Shown piece by piece: positions 1 through 9,770 of a stretch of DNA of 64,000 nt. The translations under genes were made by a program, and so were the position numbers. Every line of letters begins with the position of its first letter. Within the stretch, counting starts at the first letter, position 1. The stretch lies in assembly GCF_023856365.1 (NCBI RefSeq), contig NC_064538.1:2993832-3057831 (forward strand), written 5' to 3'. This DNA comes from Brienomyrus brachyistius. Lineage: Eukaryota > Chordata > Actinopteri > Osteoglossiformes > Mormyridae. The notes under the pieces are model-generated. The model was not told the DNA's origin, did no database searches, and saw only the letters and a program-made list of their open reading frames with translations.

Positions 1-347
1 GATGGCATGGTCCTCTGGGGAATCGCCTCCTCTGACAAACTACTGCAGGTACAAAAAGAAACTAAAAAAAGAAAAGATACATCACTTTACTCCCAGGACT
101 CAGAGGACCCACAGGAAGGAGAGTGTGTGTGAAGGAGAGCAGTTTCATTAGCCAACAGGCTAAGCTCACCATTGAAAAAGACAATCCTGAACAGAGCAGT
201 GGAAGAGATGTGAAATACCGCTGATTCTCTCGCAATGCCAAGCAGTCCCACACAGGTATAAAAATAAAGACATACAATGTAACTCTGTTCTCCCAAGGAC
301 TCTGGGTTATATTCAGCAGAAGGGAAAAAGCCGGCAGCCAGGCTCTG
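1..347. other. Unique intergenic sequence, no gene seen
   Basis: Short open frames on the minus strand (about 70 codons) overlap each other here and show no recognisable domain or splice context. An A-rich run near 50-80 is the only low-complexity feature. Confidence 0.6.
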
Positions 348-490
348 TGGGCGGCGAGTGGCGTAGCGGTTAAGGACTTGGACTTACTTTGCCAAGTGCC
401 AGGAAGTTCCCAGTTCTAGAACCCTGAGCAGCTAAATGGGCAGTAAATGATTTAACTATATAAGCAGGTAAAATTAGCTTTAGATACAAA
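348..490 (+). repeat. tRNA-derived SINE remnant
   Basis: The start carries a Pol III A-box-like sequence (TGGCGTAGCGGTTAAGG, about 357-373) and a degraded B-box-like sequence (AGTTCTAGAACC, about 411-422). The body then reads like the fish SINE tail that ends in TAAATG and AGCTTTAGATA. It is not a functional tRNA gene: there is no cloverleaf and the B box is damaged. Confidence 0.6.
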
Positions 491-730
491 TATTACCACC
501 CAAATGAACTTACACCTGTCTGCAGTTTTATAAGAAGTATGAGTTGTAATGAGGAAATCTTCCATGAAGGTTAGAAGACACGTCAACAGTAGTGTATTGT
601 ATTAAAGTCAAATCAAAACATGACGAAACTTTCCTTTGTTTCTCTGGAATAATGACAACAATAGAATAGTGTATGTCACCACAACCTGAGAAATAAAACA
701 CTGCTGGAACCACACAGAACAACAAAAGAA

Positions 731-945
731 CCTCAGAGAATACTAACGGAACCTTAGAGAATACTGCGAGAACCTCAGAGAACACTGATGGAACCCCAGA
801 CAATACTATGAGACCCTCAGAGAACACTGATGGAACCTCAGAGAACACTGATGGAACCTCAGACAATACTGCGAGACCCTCAGAGAACACTGATGGGACT
901 TTGCAGAACACTCACTGAACCTCCTAGAACACAACAGGATGCCTT
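731..945. repeat. 21-bp minisatellite, about 10 units
   Basis: Units of 21 bp of the type CCTCAGAGAACACTGATGGAA follow one another from 731, first close to consensus and then decaying after about 905. Because 21 is a multiple of 3, the minus strand reads as an open heptapeptide repeat (EVPSVFS-like) of about 127 codons. I read that as a by-product of the repeat, not as a gene. Confidence 0.85.
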
Positions 946-1180
946 TCTGTGTGAAATCCATACTATTCAAAATCTATATTTTATGTAGATTACATTTCAT
1001 AGGTTAGTTGTTCCATAGGTTAGTTATTAAACTTAAGCAGTTTAATAAAGATGTGTGTACATTATATATAGTTTATATAAGTCCAAATATAATAATTGTA
1101 AGTCCATCATATTTTGTTTCCATGTGATGCGTTTTATAGAGATATGCAGATTTTACTTACTGTATTTGTACTTGTTGGTT
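946..1180. other. AT-rich unique sequence
   Basis: AT-rich sequence with a short tandem duplication of CATAGGTTAGTT near 997-1030. Nothing else was seen. Confidence 0.5.
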
Positions 1181-1249
1181 TAAACCATTCAGTGACTGAC
1201 AGTGCACCATAATCTCATCCACTGTGGGTTTCTAAGTCCCTTTTCTTGC
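1181..1249 (+). repeat. Dispersed repeat, copy 1 (pair with 8266-8333)
   Basis: This stretch aligns by eye over about 65 bp with 8266-8333. Both begin TAAACC, share CAGTGA.TGACAG, then AATCTCATCCAC.GTGG and AAGTCCC.TTTCT. Two copies 7 kb apart in the same orientation point to an uncharacterised interspersed repeat. Confidence 0.6.
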
Positions 1250-1906
1250 TTAGGGAGAACATCAAGCTTCAGTGCCTGGAATGTCAGACTGACCCCAGGA
1301 GCATCATCGCTGCACAGTGACTCGGGGCATCCTTCAATCTATCAGCCCACTCCAAATGAATCCCAACACATACGCACACATTTCTCGCAATGATTATGGA
1401 TAAAATATTACAAAAGGGTCTGGAGGTCAGCTAACCTTGGTGTTTTGCTCCTGTATCATCTGTCAGTGTCCACTCACATTTTTAATACTCTGATTAAATC
1501 TGCACCTCTCTGATGGCCTTGCAGTCAACTTGTTAAGAGCTTAAGGGCAACCATGTTGAGTTGAGCTCTATCTGAAAATGAACCGAAGCTTCTCTCGTCA
1601 CCGGCTCCTAGTGCGGTTCAGTGCATGCGGACACCGTTGTCACGCAGAGCTTGGCTCCGCCTTGCTGCGCTGGAGAAATGCATCCAAGAGAAAAAACTTC
1701 CTATTCTAAGAACAAGACACCTATCCGTCCACGGATCCCAGTCAAGGTCATCTGGAGCTGATCTCCAGCAGGGAACAAGGCTGGGTACAGCTTGGAGGGG
1801 ATGCCAGCCCACCACACAACACATACATCATTAGCCCAACACATGTCTTTGAAATGCAGGAGGAAATGCACAAAAAAACAAGAACATCCAGAAGATATCT
1901 GGAGCT
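1250..1906. other. Unique sequence, no gene seen
   Basis: Overlapping short open frames on both strands (about 60-70 codons) around 1620-1830 are mirror images of one another and have no splice or domain support. Confidence 0.5.
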
Positions 1907-1914
1907 TTATTATT

Positions 1915-1943
<29 letters not shown>
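1907..1943. repeat. TAA/ATT trinucleotide microsatellite
   Basis: A run of TAA (ATT on the other strand) of about 12 units. On the minus strand it makes the poly-isoleucine run in a 206-codon open frame (1701-2321), which is why that frame is not credible as a gene. Confidence 0.9.
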
Positions 1944-1945
<2 letters not shown>

Positions 1946-2724
1946 TGTTATAAAAATATATAAAGGAAAAAGCAAGATCCAAGCTCTGATATGCGCTTCC
2001 CCATCTGCTTCCAGACAGCGATGATTTCCTCAGATGGATCGCAGGATCTGGATGCAGCAACAGCACGTCACTCCATGCGCAGTGGATAAAGAGAGCACTG
2101 CTGGCCAGGTGATGCTGGGGGTGCCCCGGCTGGGAGGGTGAGATAGGGCCTGTCTGCACCGCAGCCTTCCTATCTGCAGCCGGCATACTGCCAGCGAACT
2201 CCAGCACCGCTGCGATCTCCCTCAGCTCCTCAGCTCGCCGATTTGCGCTGCCCCAGATTTGGCCCATTGCATATGCAGGGCTGCCCCAGAGGAACCAGCA
2301 CTGCCGACGGTGGACCTCCACTTTCTAATAAGACGACGAGTAGCTAGCAAGTACTGAGACGTGAACATCTTATATTCAAGATTCCAGCAATTCGTCGTAT
2401 GTGCAGCACACGATAAAATTCTTATTTTGGCTGCCCCAGTTTCTGAAAAAAATAAATGATTTAAATAGAAAAATAATAGCACGGTAGGTAGTACATAAAA
2501 TATAGGAAAGAAAAGTAAGTATCATGACTGCATCTAATACTGAGGACACTGAGGTCAAGTCCTCAGAATTTTTTCTGCATCTCCAATAACCACAATCCCG
2601 TACGGAGGCACGTCTAGCACTTCAGACCTCGGTTTTAAAAAATCCCCACTCCAGTGCTGGTACAGTAGGTACTAATGTAGAATATACAAAATGTGAAATA
2701 TACAGAAAAGGACTTGAGGATAGT
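1944..2724. other. Unique sequence; two overlapping minus open frames of doubtful meaning
   Basis: The part from about 1990 to 2400 is GC-richer than its surroundings. Minus-strand frames of 206 and 86 codons overlap in different frames. I recognise no domain and see no exon boundaries. A very old transposon coding fragment is possible but unsupported. Confidence 0.4.
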
Positions 2725-2835
2725 GAGTCTGACTGGCAAACCAGGCCATGCTTCGCTGCCGATGCGGACTTTAATGCACCGGCGAGTCTGACTGGCAAAC
2801 CAGGTCATGCCTCGCTGTCAATGCGAACTTTAATG
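2725..2835. repeat. 59-bp tandem duplication
   Basis: GAGTCTGACTGGCAAACCAG starts at 2725 and again at 2784. The two units stay alignable through GCGGACTTTAATG and GCGAACTTTAATG, with only a handful of differences. It is a simple local duplication. Confidence 0.85.
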
Positions 2836-3160
2836 TTTTTGTGAGCAATGCACCTACAGTTTAGACACTGACTATCTGGTCTCTTCAACTCTCTCAGCTG
2901 CCTCATGTTGTTTTGAAAATTCACATATCAAACTGCTAATTGTTATACCTCCTTGTAGTAGGTAATTAAAGCCAATCGTGCTGCAAATTTGCATTCAGGC
3001 TAATATGACTCACCTTTGTAACCGCGTTTGTAATTCAGTCACGTTAAATTTAAAGCCTTTTTTCCTGCAGTGTTTCTATTACTTTTTCACACCTTGTGTG
3101 TTTTCTCTCTTAAGCAGAAAAGAACAAAGATTTTTAAGAACTTTCAAGCCTGGTAATACA
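2836..3160. other. Unique AT-rich sequence
   Basis: No open frame of note and no repeat recognised. Confidence 0.5.
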
Positions 3161-3162
3161 TG

Positions 3163-3210
<48 letters not shown>
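3161..3210. repeat. (TA)n(TG)n microsatellite
   Basis: About eight TA units pass directly into about fifteen TG units. This is a compound dinucleotide repeat with alternating purine and pyrimidine. Confidence 0.95.
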
Positions 3211-3212
<2 letters not shown>

Positions 3213-4034
3213 GAAGGAATTTCTACCAGTTAATCTAATTTTCCATTACATCTGTAAAGTGATGTACAAAGAGGTGATTTAAGATTTAAGGAATGTGCAG
3301 AAAAGATAAGACACAATTACTATTCCCCCGTAATTGAGCCCTGCAGGAGAGCGAATCTGCAATCATGTACAATTTGAATTCAGACAGGCTAGTGCCTGAT
3401 TGCCATCATAATGGAACGTCTTAAAATAACTCGTCATGCGGTAGGTGAGGACAAAGGCACGTGAAAGGGGACAGGGGACGGAGCGGGAGTCTCAGGACCC
3501 AGGACTCACAGAGCAGAGTCACACTGAGCTGAAGACCTTCTCCCACAGGAGATCGACACCCACGACTCCAGGATGTCAGTTTGAATAAAATCAGCTTCCT
3601 TCCTGCAAGCCTGAGCAGATGCAGGCTACAAAGGCTCGATGTTAACAGGTGGAAAGCAGGTAGAGTCGCTTTAAGCTTTATTCTTGGTAACTTATGAAAG
3701 ACATTTTCTTACTTGAAGGCTACAAGAATGTCGGACACAAGACAACCAGGACCCAGGGAGATACTGTACAGTCTTGCACGCTCCCTTAAAACATACATGT
3801 AAAGACTCCATATATCATTTTAGAGTATTGTGGCTAATTAAAGCACTAATACCTTTTTCCAACCCCAAGAGAGGGTCCGGCTGTTGTACCCTTGGGTGAG
3901 CTCCACTGTAACACCCACCTGCATAACTAGGTAAACATACAACATGTTAGCTAAAGGGCACAGGTAATATAATCTCGTGTGAGCTACAGTACATGAGTGT
4001 AGAAACACTCAGCCAGAACAGTAAGGTCAAACGG
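3211..4034. other. Unique sequence, no gene seen
   Basis: Mixed composition. No long open frame, low-complexity run or familiar repeat was noticed. Confidence 0.5.
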
Positions 4035-4200
4035 ATGGGACACTGCCTGTGATTAAAAGGCCACCGGGCTAAATCCTAGGGTTAAACAGAGTGATGCCAC
4101 CATTGGGCCCTTGAGGAAGACTGTCTGATCCTGGTCTCTCGAAAAAACCACACACATCACTTTGGACAGAAGCACCTACTATGTAAATATACAGTTTTAT
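4035..4200 (+). repeat. tRNA-derived SINE, middle and tail
   Basis: Recognisable fish SINE phrases in order: AAATCCTAGGGTTAAACAGA (B-box region), GTGATGCCACCATTGGGCCC, TTGAGGAAGACTGTCTGATCC, and a tail near CACTTTGGACAGAAGCACCT followed by ATGTAAATATA. The tRNA-like head is eroded. Confidence 0.7.
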
Positions 4201-4365
4201 CTTGCCTCTTGTTCCCAAAACCAAACAAAGGAGTGATTTTTAGCCTGGGTTTATTACTGCACAGATGAGAAATAGATTTTTAGGTCAAATGGTTGAATGC
4301 ATTATACACTATAAAACTCTCACTGAAGACTTTTTTTTTTTTTAAAGGGCCATTTTGACATTCAG

Positions 4366-4518
4366 TCCTCATATGTTCATTGTCACGGAGCCTCTTGGCT
4401 TCCCAGTGCACAGATCCATCAACGGCCTGGCTGGTTCATACAATTCCTGCAAAGAAGACTTCCACTACCTAGACAATTCTACTTTTGCAGAATGGAAGAA
4501 GCGAGGCTTGATCCTGGG
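4366..4518 (+). other. Weak candidate internal exon (open, splice-flanked)
   Basis: A T-run at 4331-4343 is followed by an AG at 4364-4365 and then 153 nt that stay open in one frame up to a GT at 4519 (CTGGG|GTAATC). The reading (MFIVTEPLGFPVHRS... to ...FAEWKKRGLILG) has a non-repetitive, protein-like mix of residues, and the length is a multiple of three, so it could be skipped without a frameshift. Against it: about fifty codons can be open by chance, I do not recognise the peptide, and no partner exon was found. Confidence 0.12.
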
Positions 4519-5229
4519 GTAATCTCACATTTCAATGTACACATCATTATTTTAAAAGAATATCAGTCATGTAGAAAAGCACGTAACTGGCGATTTGCAA
4601 ATTTCACTCTCGACTGAGCTTCCTGAGACGGGGAAACAGAAATGTCTCCGGGTGACATCAGAAAGCGTAATTTCTCTTGTGTCTTTCTTCTCTATTCAAG
4701 GTGCCCCCGATATAATCAAATTACACCAGGCACTGTTATGTGATGAACACTATTAACTTAATATAATTTTTCATTCATTTTCACTAATACAGATAAGAGC
4801 TATGGGCTGAGCTGCTAAGTGGAAACGGAGGAATGAATGGAACCGGCAGACTGAATGTACGCCCTGCATGCGCTACCCAGCTGCACCAGCCAGCGTCCCC
4901 TTTTTACTGCAGAAATAACTTTGATGAAACACTTTATGAAATTTGGCACCAGGAGAAAATCTGAAGTCTAACATACTTCTCAGCTTTGTTCACCCAGAAC
5001 CTGTCAGCATGCAGAAATGTCATCTGCATCTTATCAGGAAGTGTATTTATGTAATACATTTATGTAATATATTTCTGTCTTCTGTCTGTATTATGTGTAT
5101 TAGATTCAGAAAAGTGTGTATTAATATTATTCAGCTTAAGGTTAAAAGGACAAATTGTTTATTTACCACTTTCGCAAGCACATTGGAATGCTTCTCTTTA
5201 CCTGCCCTATCTTGCTCTCTATAGCTTGT
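4519..5229. other. Unique AT-rich sequence, no gene seen
   Basis: A 93-codon plus-strand frame (4943-5224) is rich in Cys, Ile and Leu in AT-rich DNA and looks like chance. Confidence 0.5.
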
Positions 5230-5274
5230 GGGGGGGGGGTGTTACAGCATAGGATGAGCTAATGTGCAGCAGTC

Positions 5275-5405
5275 TTGGAGCTGGAGATTAAGGGCCTTGC
5301 CCTAGGGCCCATGGACACGTGCCTGTTCTGCTGGGGCCGGGTCTCAAACCCACAACCTTCTGATCAGGGACACATAGACTTAACCCGCTGAGCCACTCGT
5401 CACCC
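5275..5405 (-). repeat. tRNA-derived SINE (minus strand)
   Basis: Read on the minus strand it starts with TGGCTCAGCGGGTTAAG (A box), has GGTTTGAGACC (B box), then the body phrase AGGGCAAGGCCCTTAATCTCC. The far end is bordered by a G10 run at 5230-5239. This is the clearest tRNA-like head among the short SINEs of the window. Confidence 0.75.
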
Positions 5406-5639
5406 CAAGCTATGAACGCGGGAATAGAACAGCAAAGGTCCCCCAGTAATGAATAGTACATTTGATTGGCAAGATCCCTTTTATTTTTTTGTTCCTTGTC
5501 TTCATAATTATTCTGCAGTTTTGCACATCGCTGGAGGTACAGCATGGTATCCACTCCGCAATGAGATGACGTGAATCACAGATCAGATCACATCCCCGGC
5601 GTCCTGACCTTCAGCGACAGCGCTTCTTCGCTCTTTCTT

Positions 5640-6455
5640 TTATTGATTCTCTGCCGTGTTCTCCTCACAGGGAGAGGAAGCGGGGGCCTGGGCAGCTAGG
5701 CACCAGCCTGGCCTGAGAACATTCCAGAACTTAGAAGACAGAATATAAATAAAACAGCTTTCCATAAAAGACGTTCTATTATAAAACCCAATTGACCTTT
5801 TCTGTAGATAAAAATCATAGTAAATGTTATTTAAATTATGTAAAAGTGCCCTGAGATGGCCCTTGTACCGCGATCCCGACCTCGGTGTCCCCTGCATTAT
5901 GCCCTGTGCTGACTGGGATAAGGTCCACAATTCCTCGCCCAAATCCTGTACTGGATTCGTTTGGAAGAAGGTTGGATAATTTAATGGGTTTTTTCCCCAA
6001 AGCTCATTTTTTCTAAAACAGTCCACATTACCCGCAACATTCCCTCCTAATTTCAGGGGCAGCAGCGATCGCAGTCGCTCAGTCCCATCCGCAGGGCCGC
6101 AGCTCAAAGACGAACTTTTACTCGGCCTGGCTTCCCGACAACTGGGCAACAATTTCAAAGCATGGTCACACACGGCCTCGTTCCCATGACACCACAGGGC
6201 TCCCAGAAGTACAAGGCGGTGGGAGGGGGCCGCGGTGACAACAGAAACGCAGGCGGCGCGCTCTCCCAGGGCGGGGGCAGCCATGGCCAAAAGAAAGCCG
6301 TGGAGCATCCAAAACGGAGACAAAACGCACAGATGGAGAGGGACGCGGGGGGGGGCATCACCGCAAAGGTGCCACTTTACCAGCGAGCATAAAGGTGACT
6401 CCGCTCGCAAGGACCGTGTCCCTCTCGCCCCTCGTGCGGCTGGACGGTGCATCAC
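5640..6455 (-). other. Longest open frame (271 codons), probably not a gene
   Basis: An uninterrupted minus-strand frame of 271 codons beginning with Met. The N-terminal half is rich in Ala, Arg, Pro and Leu because it lies in the CpG-rich block 6040-6480; the C-terminal half lies in ordinary AT-rich DNA. I see no signal peptide followed by a sensible domain, no repeat, no known motif and no neighbouring exon. It is the longest frame in the window and somewhat longer than expected by chance, so it is recorded but not called a CDS. Confidence 0.08.
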
Positions 6456-6480
6456 ACGGCCGGGTGATTCTGCAGATTGA
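6040..6480. other. CpG-rich block
   Basis: CpG dinucleotides are denser here than in flanking sequence (for example GCAGCGATCGCAGTCGC near 6061 and CTCGCCCCTCGTGCGGCTGG near 6425). It could be a small CpG island. No TATA box, initiator or splice donor could be singled out. Confidence 0.35.
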
Positions 6481-6796
6481 GGCCCACGGGGGAGGAGCTG
6501 CTTCTCAGTCCCAATCGCTCAATCTGTTACTGGGCGAAAATCGACCGAAACGATGATCAGCTAATCGACGATTAGGCCGCTCACTCGCTAAAGCCTTTCA
6601 AGTCACTGTTTGGATTCGGGCATTTCACTGGAAGCGGCATGTGTGAATAAGCCACTAACTGGCGAGTCTAAAATGTGCAATGGGGGGCACCGTCTGATAC
6701 AGGACCCCCTTCCTGCTGCTAAGCGTGGCCCTGAATCACACATAACTCCTAAAGCACTGTGCCTGTATCATGTGCACACAGAGTGATATTCTGTAG

Positions 6797-6832
6797 CTAT
6801 CGACCCTAACCCTAACCCTAACCCTATCGACC
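6797..6832. repeat. Interstitial telomeric insertion with 9-bp flanking duplication
   Basis: CTATCGACC occurs at 6797-6805 and again at 6824-6832. Between the copies lies exactly three CTAACC units (18 bp, 6806-6823), the vertebrate telomere repeat. An exact whole-unit insert between a short direct duplication is the footprint expected when telomeric DNA is inserted at a staggered break. Confidence 0.8.
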
Positions 6833-7103
6833 TCCCTCTGGTCTGTCTCGACTGCAACCGATTCACACCCATGACTTTATTCAGACGACGTTTTTTTTTT
6901 TATTTCTGTGAATTAGTGCGTGTCACACTCACGCACTTCAGCAGGATAGAAGGCTGTTTGCTACCCTTCAGCGTCAGTATCCTCAAGGTCACAGAGGAAG
7001 GGCTACAGATTTCACCACAGCCCTCTTGTATCCACACAATCTGTACTTAAAGCAACCTGCTGACAGAACCTTCTGCCTCACAGCAACCGGTCCTGGCTGC
7101 AAG

Positions 7104-7140
7104 ACACACACGCGCACGCGCATGCACGCGCATGCACGCA
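7104..7140. repeat. 37-bp perfect purine-pyrimidine alternation
   Basis: ACAC, GCGC and GCATGC blocks keep strict purine-pyrimidine alternation for 37 bp, including several CG steps. Such sequence is prone to the Z-DNA form. CA-like repeats continue on the right to about 7156. Confidence 0.8.
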
Positions 7141-7510
7141 CCCAAACATACACACGCAGACTCCCTCCCATCGCTAGTTATAAACAATGATCTACAATGC
7201 ATGAAAAGATGCAGCACAGCAAAACCTGAGCTACAGACTTTTAAATACGGCGTCAAAAATTACGAAACGGCAAACTCAATATTAGCAATTATCTCCTCAA
7301 ATACGTTCCTTGAAAGGACAGGGATGGGCTTCGAACCCCGTCTACGCCGCATTGTACTATCCAGGCTCCTTTGTGGACTGAGTGAGTCAGGGATGGTTTA
7401 GGCAGCTGCATAGTTACATGGAATTGATTAAATGTTTCATGGGTCACTGAATAACTGGAGTAATATGAACATTTTCAACAGAGATTTTTTTTCTTGATTG
7501 TATATTCCTG

Positions 7511-7745
7511 ACACACACATACACACACACACATACACACACAGGTTTGCAATTATATCTTTGTGAGGACTCTTCATTAATTTCTATGGGGAAAACTCTA
7601 ATCCCAACCTGATGACCTTAACACCCACCCAAGCCTAACCTTAACCATAAGTAACCAAACAAAAATGGTCCCCAGAACGTCAAAATATCAGATTTTTATC
7701 ATATTGGGGGGGGCATTTGTTCCCCAAAATGTAATATAAACATAA

Positions 7746-7781
<36 letters not shown>
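7511..7781 (+). repeat. Dispersed fish repeat flanked by CA microsatellites
   Basis: The core (about 7545-7745) contains TTTGTGAGGACTCTTCATTA, TTTCTATGGGGAAAACTC, CCTAACCTTAACCATAAGTA and CATTTGTTCCCCAAAATG, wording I know as a common teleost interspersed repeat associated with CA runs. CA microsatellites bracket it at 7511-7543 and 7746-7781. Confidence 0.7.
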
Positions 7782-7782
<1 letters not shown>

Positions 7783-8139
7783 TGGATAATCAGATGGAAC
7801 ATATATGGGTGGACATTACAATCCTGATTTCACCTACACAGAAATGCTTTCAACTTATCCATGATGTTACATAATGCTGGTAAACTGCGGCGAAATAGCA
7901 AGTAACAAGATTATACGGTTACGAAGCTATTAATATACAACGCATGAAAAATTGTTGTAGAACATTTTAACACTGAATTAAATAAAATCACTTTACTTTT
8001 TGGTACTTTACTGATCAATGGCCGCTGACTGATAAAACACATATCAGTACTGTGGTCTATTTACATGCAAAATATAGATAAGCAATATTTGAGGTATTTT
8101 TGTGAGCAAGTAGGTGAGGAGCATTGTGGGCAGTATGAC
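7782..8139. other. Unique AT-rich sequence
   Basis: No open frame or repeat of note. Confidence 0.5.
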
Positions 8140-8186
8140 TGTGTGTCATTTACATGACTTAGTCGCTCAGCAGACACTTTTATCTA
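8140..8186 (-). repeat. SINE 3-prime tail fragment
   Basis: TCATTTACATGACTTAGTCG followed by CTCAGCAGACACTTTTATC matches the usual tail of tRNA-headed fish SINEs read from the tail side. The head at 8440-8515 has the same orientation and may belong to the same broken insertion. Confidence 0.55.
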
Positions 8187-8237
8187 GAGATGAGTGAAAA
8201 GAGGATTAGGAGCCCAGGGTGGGCGGGACACTTGTGA

Positions 8238-8288
8238 GCTGTCAATCACTCCCCAGTCTGTGGGCTAAACCAGGCAGTGATTGACAGC
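8238..8288. repeat. Perfect 13-bp inverted repeat
   Basis: GCTGTCAATCACT (8238-8250) and AGTGATTGACAGC (8276-8288) are exact reverse complements with a 25-bp spacer. The right arm overlaps the start of the dispersed repeat at 8266. Confidence 0.8.
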
Positions 8289-8333
8289 CCACGTTAATCT
8301 CATCCACGGTGGCTTTCAAAGTCCCATTTCTCC
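8266..8333 (+). repeat. Dispersed repeat, copy 2 (pair with 1181-1249)
   Basis: See the copy at 1181. Only this copy is preceded by the matching left arm of the inverted repeat, so it may be the more complete one. Confidence 0.6.
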
Positions 8334-8439
8334 CATGAGCACTTTCAACCATAGGTGACTGTTCTGCATTTTATGTTTATATCCGGGGCTTTCCTGACTG
8401 AAGTGAGGTATTCGCAGTGTGTGTCGCCCGCTGACAAAG

Positions 8440-8515
8440 GAGGAGGAAGTAAAGCTTCCTAGGGGCTGAACCAGCAACCTTTCAGAACAAGTTCTTAACT
8501 AGTGTAGCACCTGGT
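8440..8515 (-). repeat. tRNA-derived SINE head (minus strand)
   Basis: On the minus strand it reads GGTGCTACACTAGTTAAGAA, then GAAAGGTTGCTGGTTCAGCC, the A-box to B-box layout of the other short SINEs here. It breaks off beyond the CCTAGGAAGC phrase. Confidence 0.6.
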
Positions 8516-8701
8516 GGTTTGTGTGAGCTGGGGCGGGGCTTTTGGAGGGGGGGGGGGGCGGACAGAAGGCAGCTCAGCGGGGCCCCCGGACTCATCGCAG
8601 GGAGGCAGGATGGCTCGCATGCGACAGCACTGCTGCGGTGTATCCCTGCAGCATGTGAAATGCGATCGGCCTCCAAGCTGAACCGCTATGCTCAGACCTC
8701 T

Positions 8702-8715
8702 CCTGCAGAGGGCGC
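8702..8715 (+). promoter_or_regulatory. CTCF-like motif
   Basis: CCTGCAGAGGGCGC differs at one position from the CTCF core consensus CCASYAGRGGGCRS. It lies in a moderately GC-rich unique stretch. Occupancy cannot be inferred from sequence. Confidence 0.35.
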
Positions 8716-9218
8716 CATCACAAGACCAGCTGTCCCAAAGTCCCAGGAAGCAAGGCACCCAAATGCCAAACTTAAGGCTAACCATTAACCCAGGCTGCTG
8801 CATAGCTGATGCATTTTCCAGCTGTGCTGCAATTTGTGCGACTTGTGCTTTTTATTGCTGGTGAGCAGACACGCTGCGTTTTTCCAGTGACCTGATTTAA
8901 CCTTCAGCAGAAGGAAACCACCCTGAGTGAGACCACCACCCCGCAGAACAACGTGTCTCGCAGGCTCCCCAGCAGGCCAACTGAGAGTCCTGTGAGCCCC
9001 CAAACTCATGGTTGAATGGACGGATGGACGGACGTGCTGCAGGTAACGGGAAGAGAGATGTATCCGAGAGAGAGGAACCACCCTCGTCTCTCCGGGTTTT
9101 GTGCATTCTGCTGTGCCAGTGATGGAAAAAATATAGAAATATAAAAATATAACCTCCAGGTGTTCCCAACCATTTCCTCTGTGCTTCCTGAACCCAAAAT
9201 TCATTTAGAAATGGAGAC

Positions 9219-9275
9219 GTGTTTTTTATATATATAGTATATGCACACACTCACATATACACACATATTCACCTT
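9219..9275. repeat. Compound TA/CA microsatellite
   Basis: TATATATATAGTATATG passes into imperfect CACACTCACATATACACACA. Confidence 0.8.
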
Positions 9276-9301
9276 CAGTTACTAATAGAGATGACCACGT
9301 T

Positions 9302-9604
9302 TACAGGCAATCCCCAGGTTACGAACAACAATCTTTCCCCGAGTTTCTTTAAGTTGAATTTGGGGGTAATTTGGAAAAATATCTCAGTACATAATAATTA
9401 TACAGTAGTAAAAGTAACTACAATCGGAACTGAACTGTACCTTGAGTGGACGAACCGCTGAAGCTGAGCAGCGTTTTCATGAGCGCCACAAAGTGTGTGC
9501 ATTTCTCATTACAAACCATCGTATTTAACCCGAATTTTTTATGGTGATGCGTTCTTAAGTATGAGTTGTCCGTAAGTCAGTTATTAACCCAGGGACTGCC
9601 TGTA
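9302..9604. mobile_element. TA-flanked inverted-repeat element (mariner-type MITE candidate)
   Basis: The left end TACAGGCAATCCCCAGGTTA and the reverse complement of the right end, TACAGGCAGTCCCTGGGTTA, match at 17 of 20 positions. The shared TA at each edge fits a TA target duplication as made by Tc1/mariner-type transposases. The interior is about 300 bp without a transposase frame, so it would be non-autonomous. The wording (CCCAGGTTACGAAC at one end, CCGTAAGTCAG near the other) resembles a repeat known widely in vertebrates; the family name is not certain. Confidence 0.65.
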
Positions 9605-9727
9605 TTGTAGGAATCATTCATTGCATTCAAAGCCAGTGAGACGTCCAAAGCAGAAGTACAACAAACAAAAAAATACAGATGGATAAAATTCTGTGCTTTT
9701 GGGCCACGGTCCCCCAATTAAAACAGG

Positions 9728-9770
9728 CACATACACACAAACGCACACGCAGACACACACACACACCCAC
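9728..9770. repeat. Imperfect CA microsatellite
   Basis: CACATACACACAAACGCACA continuing to CACACACACACACCCACC. Confidence 0.85.

Noticed and set aside
1701..2321. 206-codon minus-strand open frame
   Set aside because: It crosses a TAA microsatellite (poly-isoleucine) and has no domain, exon border or matching neighbour.
5275..5405. Possible tRNA gene
   Set aside because: A and B boxes are present, but there is no acceptor stem or cloverleaf and the sequence continues into a SINE body.
6797..6832. Chromosome end
   Set aside because: Only three telomeric units, flanked on both sides by unique sequence.
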